Source of the DNA: Planctomycetota bacterium
GTDB lineage: Bacteria; Planctomycetota; Brocadiia; Brocadiales; Bathyanammoxibiaceae
Direction of reading: 5' to 3'
DNA: 64,000 nucleotides
Assembly (NCBI GenBank): GCA_016209685.1
Contig: JACQVQ010000013.1
Coordinates: 1-64,000 of the forward strand
The notes beneath the pieces are model-generated. The model saw only the letters and a program-made list of their open reading frames with translations, did no database searches and had not been told where the DNA came from. Below, one piece after another: positions 34,927 through 42,233 of this stretch; the stretch's first letter is position 1, and each line of letters begins with the position of its first letter. A program made the position numbers and the translations under genes.

Positions 34927-35532
34927 CTAGGTTGCCGCAAGACCTATCATGGCCATAACGCCCTTCCTTATCAGCATCACGGCAATTGCCCCAAGCAGTA
35001 TAGAGGCCACCTTCGCAAAGGCCAGACAACCACCCTCCCCCACAAGACCGCTAATCCTCGTGGAATGACGGAACACCGTCCAGACTATAAGCATATTAAG
35101 GACGATGGAGACCATGGTAGGAACGTAACCATAACTGTCCACACAGAGGAGTATGGCAGAGAGGACGGCAGGACCCACCAGCAGAGGGGTGCCCAGGGGG
35201 ACAATACCTATATTATCCAGGGTGGGGGACCCAGGGGGTTTGTGACCGTAAAGCAGGTCGTGGATGGCAAAGACCAGCAGGATTAGTCCCCCTGCCACCT
35301 GGAAGTCGTACACCCCTACGCCCAGGACGGAAAAGACCAGCTTCCCGACAAAGAGGAACCCCAGGGCTATGGAAAGGGCAGTAAAAACAGATTGCCTTAC
35401 TATCCGGCCCCTTTCTTCATGGGCCAGCCTCTGGGTGAGGGCCAGGAAGATGGGAAGCCCCCCTATGACGTCTATGGCCACAAAGATTGGGATGAAGGCC
35501 AGGAGGTAGTCTTTTAAATTGCCTATAGTCAT
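34927..35532 (-). CDS. MarC-family membrane protein
   Basis: 201 residues, six membrane helices. IFVAIDVIGGLPIFLALTQRL and the later GTPLLVGPAVLSAILL match the two half-repeats of the MarC/YhcE (UPF0056) family. Function unknown; an antibiotic-resistance role proposed for the name-giving member was not upheld. ATG 35532. Confidence 0.88.
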   Translation of the reverse strand: MTIGNLKDYLLAFIPIFVAIDVIGGLPIFLALTQRLAHEERGRIVRQSVFTALSIALGFLFVGKLVFSVLGVGVYDFQVAGGLILLVFAIHDLLYGHKPPGSPTLDNIGIVPLGTPLLVGPAVLSAILLCVDSYGYVPTMVSIVLNMLIVWTVFRHSTRISGLVGEGGCLAFAKVASILLGAIAVMLIRKGVMAMIGLAAT

Positions 35533-35644
35533 GGTAACACTGCACTAGGCACTAAGGACTACACACTAGGAACTAAGAAAAGAGGTTCTGCTTAGTGCTT
35601 GGTGTAGGGGCGAACGGCCGTTCGCCCCTACGAGTGCTTAGTGC
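35533..35644. repeat. ACTAGGCACTAAG tract with an embedded family A palindrome
   Basis: 8-nt periodic CACTAGGCACTAAGGACTAC units flank the perfect palindrome at 35604-35631 (identical to 25-52). The right half TAGTGCCTAAG overlaps the stop of the next gene. Confidence 0.8.
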
Positions 35645-36910
35645 CTAAGCCCAGACCAGCCAGAGGAACACAGAGGCAGTGCCCACTGCCACTACGGTAA
35701 AGGGTAACCCTACCTTGACAAATTCCATAAAGGATACGGGGGTACCACTCTTATGCAAGAGTCCGATAGCCACTATGTTAGCCGAGGCACCTACTGGGGT
35801 GATATTACCCCCCAGGCACGAGCCCACCAACAACCCAAATACGAGGAGTACCACGGAGGAGTGCCCCATGTCCTCCCCCACGTACTGTACCACCGGTATG
35901 ATAGCCACCAGGTAGGGCACATTATCTACAAAGGCAGAAAGGATAACGGAGAGCCAGACTATAAGGAGGAACGTCTTGAGCAAGTCCTCCCCGCAAAACC
36001 CCTCCAAGAGATGGGAGGCATGGGTAATCCATCCCGTATGGGTCAACCCTCCCACTACGACAAAGACACCGGGGAGGAAGAGGGCGGTATCCCAGTCAAG
36101 GGCCTTCAAGAACTTTCTAACCTCCCCATCCAGGGCAAACTCATACCAGACTATCCCAAATATGCCGAAGGTTATGCAGATGATGCCTGCTATCCTCACC
36201 CCGGGGATAATGAGAGAGGCGACTGCCAGACAGGTGATGAGCAATGCCAGCATCCAGGTCGGTACCCATGAGACAACCTCTTCTATCTCCACGGGCTCAA
36301 CGGCCTGGTTGTACTTCCTGAAGAGGAAATACAGGACAAGAAAAGAGGTCAGGGCGCCAACCTCAACGGCAAAAAATATGCTGGGCTTACCATGATAAAA
36401 GAAGAAATCATCAAAGCCCATCCCCATATAACCAGCAAGGATGATACTGGGAGAATCCCCTATCATGGTAGCCGTACCCTGCAGGTTAGAACACATAGCT
36501 ATAGATATAAGCAACAGGGTAGGGGGTACATTCAGACGCCTAGCAATGGCAAAGGCCACAGGGGCAACGACAAGTACTGTGGCTACGTTTTCCATAAAGG
36601 CCGAAATAAAACTGGTCAAGACGCATAAGATTAACATAGCCTCCCCGGTGCTCCTCGCCCTGCTTACCAGGGACTCTGCAAGGAAGACAGGCATCCTGGA
36701 AATCATCAGGAGTTCTGCCATCACCAGAGTACCCACAAAGATACCCATGACGTTCCAGTTGATGGACCAGAAGGCCTCGTGAGGGGTAAGTACGCCTAAA
36801 AGGAGTAGTAAGGTGGCCCCACCGCAGGCACAATAGGCACGCCAGGTGGGTATGGCAATAAACCCTATGTAGCAACCTATGAATACAGCAAGGGATACGT
36901 ATTTCTCCAC
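35645..36910 (-). CDS. ArsB/NhaD-type ion transporter
   Basis: 421 residues, about 11 to 12 membrane helices. The two inverted repeats are marked by SAFMENVATVLVVAPVAFAI and SAFVDNVPYLVAIIPVV, each with the Asn/Asp hairpin-tip residues of the ion transporter (IT) superfamily, and by GTATMIGDSPSIIL and GGNITPVGASANIV. NhaD-like Na+/H+ exchange or oxyanion transport are both possible. ATG 36910 lies downstream of the terminator of the Cys-rich peptide genes. Confidence 0.85.
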   Translation of the reverse strand: MEKYVSLAVFIGCYIGFIAIPTWRAYCACGGATLLLLLGVLTPHEAFWSINWNVMGIFVGTLVMAELLMISRMPVFLAESLVSRARSTGEAMLILCVLTSFISAFMENVATVLVVAPVAFAIARRLNVPPTLLLISIAMCSNLQGTATMIGDSPSIILAGYMGMGFDDFFFYHGKPSIFFAVEVGALTSFLVLYFLFRKYNQAVEPVEIEEVVSWVPTWMLALLITCLAVASLIIPGVRIAGIICITFGIFGIVWYEFALDGEVRKFLKALDWDTALFLPGVFVVVGGLTHTGWITHASHLLEGFCGEDLLKTFLLIVWLSVILSAFVDNVPYLVAIIPVVQYVGEDMGHSSVVLLVFGLLVGSCLGGNITPVGASANIVAIGLLHKSGTPVSFMEFVKVGLPFTVVAVGTASVFLWLVWA

Positions 36911-36948
36911 GAGTACTGGCAGTACCTCTAATGTGTAATGTGATAAAA

Positions 36949-36990
36949 AAAGGAGGCCTCCGTCTCAATTTACTAGACAGATAGCCTCCT
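36949..36990 (-). terminator. Terminator of the Cys-rich peptide operon
   Basis: On the minus strand AGGAGGC pairs with GCCTCCT, with further TCTGTCT/AGACGGA pairing inside, followed by TTTTTTT. It is 50 bp after the last peptide gene and separates it from the transporter gene. Confidence 0.7.
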
Positions 36991-36998
36991 GGATAGAC

Positions 36999-37027
36999 GT
37001 AGGGGCACGACATCGTCGTGCCCCTAC
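36999..37027. repeat. GTAGGGGC palindrome (family A)
   Basis: 29 bp, inner arms CACGAC/GTCGTG around ATC. Lies between the last Cys-rich gene and its terminator. Confidence 0.9.
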
Positions 37028-37040
37028 TAGACCCTTCTGG

Positions 37041-37220
37041 TTAGTACTTAGGGCACTTGCACTCCGTAGATTTCCCACTGCAATGGTCGCACTTGCAACC
37101 CTGCTTGCAAGTGCACTTTTCCGCATAGGCTATGCCAGCGTTTTGAGAAATCCAACTAGCAGGCGCCATACCAACCACAAGCACTACCACAGAAACAGTA
37201 AGTAGAGCTCTTTTCAGCAT
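37041..37220 (-). CDS. Tiny secreted Cys-rich peptide, distal member
   Basis: 59 residues: MLKRALLTVSVVVLVVGM signal, AYA|EKC-type cleavage site near 34, then a mature part of about 25 residues with seven Cys in CTCKQGCKCDHC and ECKCPKY. GGAGGA precedes the ATG. The CxC and CxxC density is metallothionein-like; export suggests metal binding or redox work outside the cytoplasm. It is the last of four genes and the most diverged: its mature part is not alignable Cys-for-Cys with the other three, although the leader and spacing are similar. Confidence 0.78.
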   Translation of the reverse strand: MLKRALLTVSVVVLVVGMAPASWISQNAGIAYAEKCTCKQGCKCDHCSGKSTECKCPKY

Positions 37221-37231
37221 TTAGTCCTCCC

Positions 37232-37420
37232 TTACTTCTTCTGGCAGTCAGGGCACTTCTTGCAACCGTCGGGACCACCTGGACACTTCTCATGCTTGCA
37301 CTTATCACACTTGGCGGCGGCCATTACTACACCATCAGTAACCAGGCTCACGCCCAGGGGGCCAGTGGCCACTACTACCGCAACTAGAAGACCTGCTACC
37401 AGAACTAAGCTCTTAAGCAT
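37232..37420 (-). CDS. Tiny secreted Cys-rich peptide, copy 3
   Basis: 62 residues: MLKSLVLVAGLLVAVVVATG signal, VVMAAAKC cleavage region, mature part with six Cys (KCDKCKHEKC then GCKKCPDCQKK). Only a few positions differ from the next two copies (AAAKC for AASKC, PGGPD for EGGAD). GGAGGA ribosome site. I know no named family; a metal- or haem-handling periplasmic peptide is an inference from Cys content. Confidence 0.82.
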   Translation of the reverse strand: MLKSLVLVAGLLVAVVVATGPLGVSLVTDGVVMAAAKCDKCKHEKCPGGPDGCKKCPDCQKK

Positions 37421-37508
37421 TTTGTCCTCCTAAAGGTTTAGAAATTAGAAACTTACACAAAATTAAACCCCTACTCTCCAGAAGGGGAATTAAGGGAAAT
37501 TATATTCC

Positions 37509-37697
37509 CTACTTCTTCTGGCAGTCGGGGCACTTCTTGCAACCATCAGCGCCACCTTCACACTTCTCATGCTTGCACTTGTCACACTTGGAGGCGGCCA
37601 TTACTACACCATCGGTGACCAGGCTTACGCCCAAGGGGCCAGTGGCCACTGCTACGGCAACCAGAAGACCTGCTACCAGAACCAAGCTCTTAAACAT
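37509..37697 (-). CDS. Tiny secreted Cys-rich peptide, copy 2
   Basis: 62 residues, MFKSLVLVAGLLVAVAVATG signal, mature KCDKCKHEKCEGGADGCKK and CPDCQKK. Its protein differs from copy 1 by one signal-peptide residue (GLLVA versus GILVA). The intergenic stretch with AAAGGTTTAGAAATTAGAAAC is also conserved, so the duplication unit of about 270 bp included the untranslated DNA. Confidence 0.85.
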   Translation of the reverse strand: MFKSLVLVAGLLVAVAVATGPLGVSLVTDGVVMAASKCDKCKHEKCEGGADGCKKCPDCQKK

Positions 37698-37776
37698 TTT
37701 ACTCCTCCTAAAGGTTTAGAAATTAGAAACTTACGCAAAATTAAACCCCTACTCCCCAGAAGGGAAACTATATCCC

Positions 37777-37965
37777 CTACTTCTTCTGGCAGTCGGGGCA
37801 CTTCTTGCAGCCATCAGCGCCACCTTCACACTTCTCATGCTTGCACTTGTCACACTTGGAGGCGGCCATTACTACACCATCGGTGACCAGGCTTACGCCC
37901 AAGGGGCCAGTGGCCACTGCTACAGCAACCAGAATACCTGCTACCAGAACTAAGCTCTTAAACAT
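37777..37965 (-). CDS. Tiny secreted Cys-rich peptide, copy 1 (promoter-proximal)
   Basis: 62 residues. The frame opens at ATG 37977, but that ATG overlaps the ribosome site (TGGAGGGT) for MFKSLVLVAGIL at 37965, which is the likely start and gives the same length as the other copies. Mature six-Cys part is identical to copy 2. First gene of the four-gene run; the promoter candidate at 38226-38254 lies about 260 bp upstream. Confidence 0.85.
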   Translation of the reverse strand: MFKSLVLVAGILVAVAVATGPLGVSLVTDGVVMAASKCDKCKHEKCEGGADGCKKCPDCQKK

Positions 37966-38225
37966 TTTACCCTCCATAAAGGCTTAGAAATTAAAAACAT
38001 ACACTAAGATTAAACCCATACTCCCAATCTCCCCTCTTTCTCCTCCTTTCCTCCCCTACGACCATAGCCATAAGGGAAGCACAGAAATTTCCAGGATGCT
38101 GGAGTATCGGTGAAGAGCTAGCTAGAGAAGACTCCCTAAATAGGGGTTATTATCGTGAGGCAATCTTTGCAGATTTTATCCATAAGTTACCCTGAAACCA
38201 CGTCCAGGAAACCTGATAGCGGAAG
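37966..38225 (-). other. Long 5' leader of the Cys-rich peptide operon
   Basis: About 250 nt between the likely transcription start and the first peptide gene, free of the dispersed repeats that fill most gaps. It contains a 15-codon minus-strand ORF MDKICKDCLTIITPI with a CxxC motif (38143-38190) and an ACCCC...GGGG-type hairpin. A leader-encoded peptide or metal-responsive element is possible; I do not recognise a known riboswitch. Confidence 0.4.
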
Positions 38226-38254
38226 AAAATAGCAAAAACACGAATAAATGTCAA
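38226..38254 (-). promoter_or_regulatory. Sigma-70 promoter of the Cys-rich peptide operon
   Basis: Minus strand TTGACA (38254-38249), a 17-bp spacer and TATTTT (38231-38226). Nothing else in the 500-bp gap fits as well for minus-strand transcription. Confidence 0.6.
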
Positions 38255-38364
38255 GAACAAAATTTAGAAGGTAAGTGGAGTATATAGACATGTGTCCTTA
38301 CTTAGAGGCCAGGGGTTGGGGGCCAGGGAAAGAATAAGTAGTCAGAATTCAGAATACTAAAAGA

Positions 38365-38392
38365 GTAGGGGCAATTCATGAATTGCCCCTAC
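38365..38392. repeat. GTAGGGGC palindrome (family A)
   Basis: 28 bp with inner arms AATTCATGAATT, flanked by GAATTCAGAATAC periodic repeats (38337-38360 and 38395-38412). Confidence 0.9.
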
Positions 38393-38420
38393 AGCTGAAT
38401 TCTTAATTCTTGTATATCCT

Positions 38421-38448
38421 TTGACACGGCCCTCTCGTTTGTTATAAT
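38421..38448 (+). promoter_or_regulatory. Sigma-70 promoter for purH
   Basis: Consensus TTGACA (38421-38426), a 16-bp spacer and consensus TATAAT (38443-38448), 35 bp before the purH ATG. Confidence 0.8.
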
Positions 38449-38482
38449 CTATTTTTAATTTGCATGTAAGAACAGGAACTAT

Positions 38483-40069
38483 ATGGCTAAGATAAGTAGA
38501 GCCCTTATAAGTGTTTATGACAAGGGGGGCATAGTAAGTTTTGCTGCCGTACTCAGGCGTATGGGGGTGGAACTTATCTCCTCAGGGGGGACAGCAAGAC
38601 TTCTGAGGGACGAGGGGTTGGAGGTCGTTGAGGTGTCTCAGTATACGGGTTTCCCGGAGGTCATGGACGGGAGGGTCAAGACCCTGCACCCCAAGATTCA
38701 CGGAGGGCTTCTGGCCATAAGGGATAACCCCTCCCATCTCAAGCAGATGAAGGAACTGGGTATCCTCCCCATTGACATGGTGGTGGTCAACCTCTACCCA
38801 TTTGAGAAGGTAGCGGCCAGGAAGGCCCCTCTTGAGGAAGTGGTGGAAAACATAGACGTAGGCGGGCCTGGCATGATTCGGGCCGCCGCAAAGAATTATA
38901 AACACGTAGCAGTGGTAGTGGAGCCAGGACAGTACGAGGAGGTCTTAAGGAGGCTGGAAGAGGGCCGTGGAGAGTTATCGGAGGAGTTTTGCTTTGGGCT
39001 GGCCCGGGAGGCCTTTAGAAGGACGTCCCAGTACGATAGGGCCATTGCCGATTTCTTTACCGCCAGAGGCGGATTACCCAGTCATGGGCAACCCTTCCCA
39101 TCCCGTCTTACCCTGGAGTTTGTCAAGAGGCAAGACCTACGCTACGGCGAGAATCCCCACCAGTCTGCCGCCTTCTACGTAGAGGAGGGACAGGGACCCA
39201 CCTCAGGTGGGGGTGTCTCCAGCCTCAAGCAACTCAGCGGAAAGGAACTCTCCTTTAATAATATCCTGGACCTGGATGCCTCCCTGGAACTGGTAAGGGA
39301 ATTTGAGGAGCCCGGGGCCGTGATAGTAAAGCATACGAACCCCTGTGGCGTAGGCTGTGCTAGTACCCTTGTAGAGGCCTTCCGCAGGGCCTACAGTGGA
39401 GACCCCGTATCGGCCTTCGGGTGTATAATTGGGTTCAACCGGGAGGTGGATGAGGAGACGGCGGAGGAGGTTACTTCCCCGGGGCATTTCGTGGAGGCAA
39501 TTACAGCCCCGTCTTTCTCACGAGAGGCCCTGGAAGTCCTGAGGACCCGCAGGAAGTGGGGGCAGGACTTACGGCTACTGGAAATAGGACCCCTGTCAAG
39601 GCCCACGCCTTCATTGGACATAAAGAGGGTCGGAGGGGGCATCCTGGTTCAAACGAGGGACATAGATGACCAGAAGTACACTGCAGACGGAAAGGTCGTT
39701 ACCACGGCCAGCCCTGCCATTGAAGATATGCGGGACATGAGGTTTGCATGGATTGTGGCAAAACACGTGAAGTCCAATGCCATTGTGCTGGCCAGGGAGG
39801 GGACCGTAGTGGGGGTAGGGGCGGGGCAGATGAGCAGGGTGGATGCCGTGGAGATAGCCCTGAAAAAGGCAGGCCCAAGGGTCCGGGGCGCAGTTATGGC
39901 CTCCGATGCATTCTTCCCTTTCAGAGACAGCATTGACCTTGCGGCCAGGGCAGGGGTGAAGGCCGTAATCCAGCCAGGCGGGTCCACAAAGGACGAAGAG
40001 GTTATCAAGGCGGCGGAGGAGCACGGCCTCGCCATGGTCTTCACGGGTCGCCGCCATTTCAGGCACTGA
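38483..40069 (+). CDS. purH: Bifunctional AICAR formyltransferase / IMP cyclohydrolase
   Basis: 528 residues. Last two steps of IMP synthesis. N-terminal cyclohydrolase (MGS-like) domain: ALISVYDKGGIVSFAAVL, STGGTA-type ISSGGTARLL, FPEVMDGRVKTLHPKIHGGLL and VVVNLYPFE. The C-terminal formyltransferase has LRYGENPHQSAAFY, GKELSFNNILDLDA, VKHTNPCGVG with the catalytic Lys-His, and SDAFFPFRDSIDLAA. Overlaps trpF by one base. Confidence 0.96.
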   Translation: MAKISRALISVYDKGGIVSFAAVLRRMGVELISSGGTARLLRDEGLEVVEVSQYTGFPEVMDGRVKTLHPKIHGGLLAIRDNPSHLKQMKELGILPIDMVVVNLYPFEKVAARKAPLEEVVENIDVGGPGMIRAAAKNYKHVAVVVEPGQYEEVLRRLEEGRGELSEEFCFGLAREAFRRTSQYDRAIADFFTARGGLPSHGQPFPSRLTLEFVKRQDLRYGENPHQSAAFYVEEGQGPTSGGGVSSLKQLSGKELSFNNILDLDASLELVREFEEPGAVIVKHTNPCGVGCASTLVEAFRRAYSGDPVSAFGCIIGFNREVDEETAEEVTSPGHFVEAITAPSFSREALEVLRTRRKWGQDLRLLEIGPLSRPTPSLDIKRVGGGILVQTRDIDDQKYTADGKVVTTASPAIEDMRDMRFAWIVAKHVKSNAIVLAREGTVVGVGAGQMSRVDAVEIALKKAGPRVRGAVMASDAFFPFRDSIDLAARAGVKAVIQPGGSTKDEEVIKAAEEHGLAMVFTGRRHFRH

Positions 40070-40689
40070 TGGTAAAGGTAAAGATATGCGGTATAACGAG
40101 CATGACAGACGCCAGGACGGCCGTAGAGTTGGGGACGGATGCCCTGGGTTTCGTCTTTGCCCCAAGTCCTCGTCAAATTTCTCCCAATAGGGCCAGAGAC
40201 ATAATCAAACGGCTCCCACCCTTTGTCACCCCGGTAGGGGTCTTTGTGGATGAGGCGATAGGACGGGTGCTGGACGTTGCCACCTACACGGGCCTTAAGG
40301 CCGTGCAACTCCACGGCAGTGAGACACCCGGCTACGTGAGAGATGTAATGGGACAATTCTGGGCCATTAAGGCCATCAGGGTGAGGACACGGAGGGATTT
40401 GACAAGATTAGGGAGATACGAGGCCCATGCCTTCCTACTGGATAGTTACGTGCGGGAACGGTTAGGGGGTACAGGCAAGCCCTTCCCTTGGGAACTGGCC
40501 AGGGAGGCCAGGCAATTGGGCACCATTATTCTGGCGGGGGGTTTGAACCCTGAAAATGTACAAACGGCAATACGTACGGTGAGACCCTATGCAGTAGACG
40601 TCTCTTCCGGTGTGGAGTCCAGCCCTGGGAAGAAGGATAGGCAGTTGGTTAGGGAATTCATCCAGGCGGTCAAATGCGGCAAGATGTAG
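40069..40689 (+). CDS. trpF: Phosphoribosylanthranilate isomerase
   Basis: 206 residues, TIM barrel. VKICGITSMTDARTAVELG carries the catalytic Cys, GFVFAPSPRQISPNRA the phosphate-binding part, VGVFVDE and LKAVQLHGSE follow, LLDS carries the catalytic Asp, and LAGGLNPENV and VDVSSGVESSPGKKD close the phosphate site. Tryptophan synthesis. Coupled to purH by a 1-bp overlap, a pairing without metabolic logic other than use of PRPP-derived ribose phosphates. No other trp genes are present. Confidence 0.94.
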   Translation: MVKVKICGITSMTDARTAVELGTDALGFVFAPSPRQISPNRARDIIKRLPPFVTPVGVFVDEAIGRVLDVATYTGLKAVQLHGSETPGYVRDVMGQFWAIKAIRVRTRRDLTRLGRYEAHAFLLDSYVRERLGGTGKPFPWELAREARQLGTIILAGGLNPENVQTAIRTVRPYAVDVSSGVESSPGKKDRQLVREFIQAVKCGKM

Positions 40690-40752
40690 AGGTTTAGCTA
40701 TCGTTGGCTATTATTCACATAATCAGAGAAAAAATAGCCAGGAGGGAGTACG

Positions 40753-40889
40753 AGTTGAGACCTCTACAAAAGCCATCACCGCACTGTTTGTCATTCTGAG
40801 CGAAGCGAAGAATCTAGTTTTTTAAGAGATTCTTCGGTCGCTCCGCTCCCTCAGAATGACAGCGCATGGACTTTTGCAGAGGTCTCAGC
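40753..40889. mobile_element. MITE-like element (family C, full length)
   Basis: About 137 bp. Outer inverted repeats TGAGACCTCTACAAAAG and CTTTTGCAGAGGTCTCA enclose inner ones GTCATTCTGAGCG and CTCAGAATGAC. A second full copy is at 43706-43826. It ends 22 bp before the YgiT-type gene. No coding capacity. Confidence 0.85.
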
Positions 40890-40910
40890 TTACTTGTTGG
40901 AGAAATAAGA

Positions 40911-41189
40911 ATGAAGAAAAAGATACCAGGATATGATTATGGGGAATGTGAAATTTGCGATACCCCTATGCAAGAGAAGCTTATAAAGCAAGATTTTTGG
41001 GTTAAGGGGGAACTTATTGTTGTGGAGGGCGTGCCAGCAGGGGTTTGCCCGCAGTGTGGCAAAAAGATTGTGAAGGCCAACGTGGGACAATGGATTGCTA
41101 AGTTAATAAAGAATTCTGCGAGGATTAAGAAGGCCACAAAGATTTCCGTACCTACAATTAAATTTGATGCAAAAGAAGTTAAGGTCTAA
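40911..41189 (+). CDS. YgiT-type zinc-finger protein (orphan antitoxin-like)
   Basis: 92 residues from MKKKIPGYDYGECEICDTPM; start chosen by TTGGAG 10 nt upstream, since the earlier ATG lies in the MITE-like repeat. CEIC and CPQC form the zinc finger, with VKGELIVVEGVPAGVCPQCG as the YgiT/MqsA family signature. Such proteins are usually antitoxins encoded next to a small toxin (MqsR-like, or DUF4258). Here the upstream partner position is taken by the MITE-like element and the downstream gene is mazG, so no toxin is visible. The C-terminal tail IKKATKISVPTIKFDAKEV is basic; the helix-turn-helix of full MqsA is absent. Confidence 0.85.
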   Translation: MKKKIPGYDYGECEICDTPMQEKLIKQDFWVKGELIVVEGVPAGVCPQCGKKIVKANVGQWIAKLIKNSARIKKATKISVPTIKFDAKEVKV

Positions 41190-41207
41190 ACACACTCGTA
41201 GATAAAA

Positions 41208-42008
41208 ATGCAAGACAACAACCTCTTTCAGGAATTGGTAGCCCTCATGGAGAGGCTGAGAGGGGCTGGGGGATGCCCCTGGGATAAGGAGCAGACCCAT
41301 GAGTCCCTGAAGCCCTACCTCGTGGAGGAGACCTATGAGGTAATAGATGCCATAGATTCAGGGGAACCTGCGAAACTCAAGGAAGAACTGGGGGACCTCC
41401 TGTTCCAGGTAATCTTTCATGCCCAGATTGCAAAGGAAAACAATGCCTTTGACATTGCCGGGGTCTTGAGGGGGTGTCTGGAGAAGATGACCTCCAGGCA
41501 CCCCCACGTATTTGGGGAAGAGCAGTTGAAGACGGCAGAGGAGGTGTTGAGGGCGTGGCATAAGATAAAACACAAAGAGTCCGGGGGGAAGGAGAAATCT
41601 ATAATAGGAAGTCTGCCCAGGCACATGCCTGCCTTACAGAAGGCCTTCAAGGTGCAGAAGAAGGCCGCCAGGGTAGGGTTTGACTGGGAAAAGGTAGAGG
41701 ACGTCATAGCCAAGATGGAGGAGGAGCTAAGAGAGGTAAGACAGGCCCTGGCCAAAAGACAGGAGACAGGGGACAGGGGACAGGGGGCAAGGGAACTGAA
41801 GGAGGAACTGGGAGACCTGCTTTTCGCCGCCGCAAACCTCTCCAGGTTCTTGAAGGTAAACCCTGAAGAGGCCCTGGAAAAGGCGACAAAGAAATTCATA
41901 GAGCGTTTTAGACGTGTAGAGGCCAGATTGGCCGCCCACGGTAAGGATATTGAGCACTGCACCCTGGAAGAGTTGGATAGGTTGTGGGAGGCAGTTAAGA
42001 GACAGTAG
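41208..42008 (+). CDS. mazG: Nucleoside triphosphate pyrophosphohydrolase MazG, with a repeat-encoded insert
   Basis: 266 residues, two MazG domains. CPWDKEQTHESLKPYLVEETYEVIDAI and LKEELGDLLFQVIFHAQIA are the first-domain EExxE...ExxD metal motif; the second repeat is EEELREVRQA and LKEELGDLLFAAANLSRFL. Hydrolyses NTPs to NMP and PPi. In the second domain, between helices REVRQALAKR and LKEELGD, about 12 residues (QETGDRGQGARE) are the translation of a GACAGGGGACAGG repeat tract (41754-41793). WEAVKRQ and the stop are shared with tmk at DNA level. Confidence 0.93.
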   Translation: MQDNNLFQELVALMERLRGAGGCPWDKEQTHESLKPYLVEETYEVIDAIDSGEPAKLKEELGDLLFQVIFHAQIAKENNAFDIAGVLRGCLEKMTSRHPHVFGEEQLKTAEEVLRAWHKIKHKESGGKEKSIIGSLPRHMPALQKAFKVQKKAARVGFDWEKVEDVIAKMEEELREVRQALAKRQETGDRGQGARELKEELGDLLFAAANLSRFLKVNPEEALEKATKKFIERFRRVEARLAAHGKDIEHCTLEELDRLWEAVKRQ

Positions 42009-42030
42009 ACAGCAGTCAGCAGTCAGCAAT
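41983..42030. repeat. Family G tract overlapping the mazG stop
   Basis: 41983-42012 matches 33489-33518 (tmk end) in 29 of 30 bases and then continues as CAGTCAGCAGTCAG 8-nt-type units. Confidence 0.88.
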
Positions 42031-42100
42031 CAGGGTAACTTTTAGTTGCCGTTTTGTCTTCAAAAAGGTGTAGGGACAGGGCTTCAGCCCTGTCCTGCTT

Positions 42101-42172
42101 TATGGAGTCCAGTCCGCCTCAGGTGGATCTCGCTGGAATAAAGTCCATTGACGCAGTCAATGGACTCCATAT
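42101..42172. repeat. TATGGAGTCCAGTCC 70-bp element
   Basis: Inverted ends TATGGAGTCC and GGACTCCATA, internal TCCGCCTCAGGTGG and GTCCATTG...CAATGGAC. The coding relative is at about 6710-6785 within the 834-residue protein gene. Confidence 0.82.
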
Positions 42173-42207
42173 AAAAAAACAGGGGCACAGCGTCGCCGTG
42201 CCCCTGA
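42172..42207 (-). terminator. Terminator of amt1, formed by a family A-type palindrome
   Basis: Minus strand CAGGGGCACGGCG and its complement make a 12-bp stem followed by TTTTTTTATA, 27 bp after the amt1 stop. Confidence 0.82.
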
Positions 42208-42233
42208 GTACTTCTGTCGTCCAGCATCTACGC

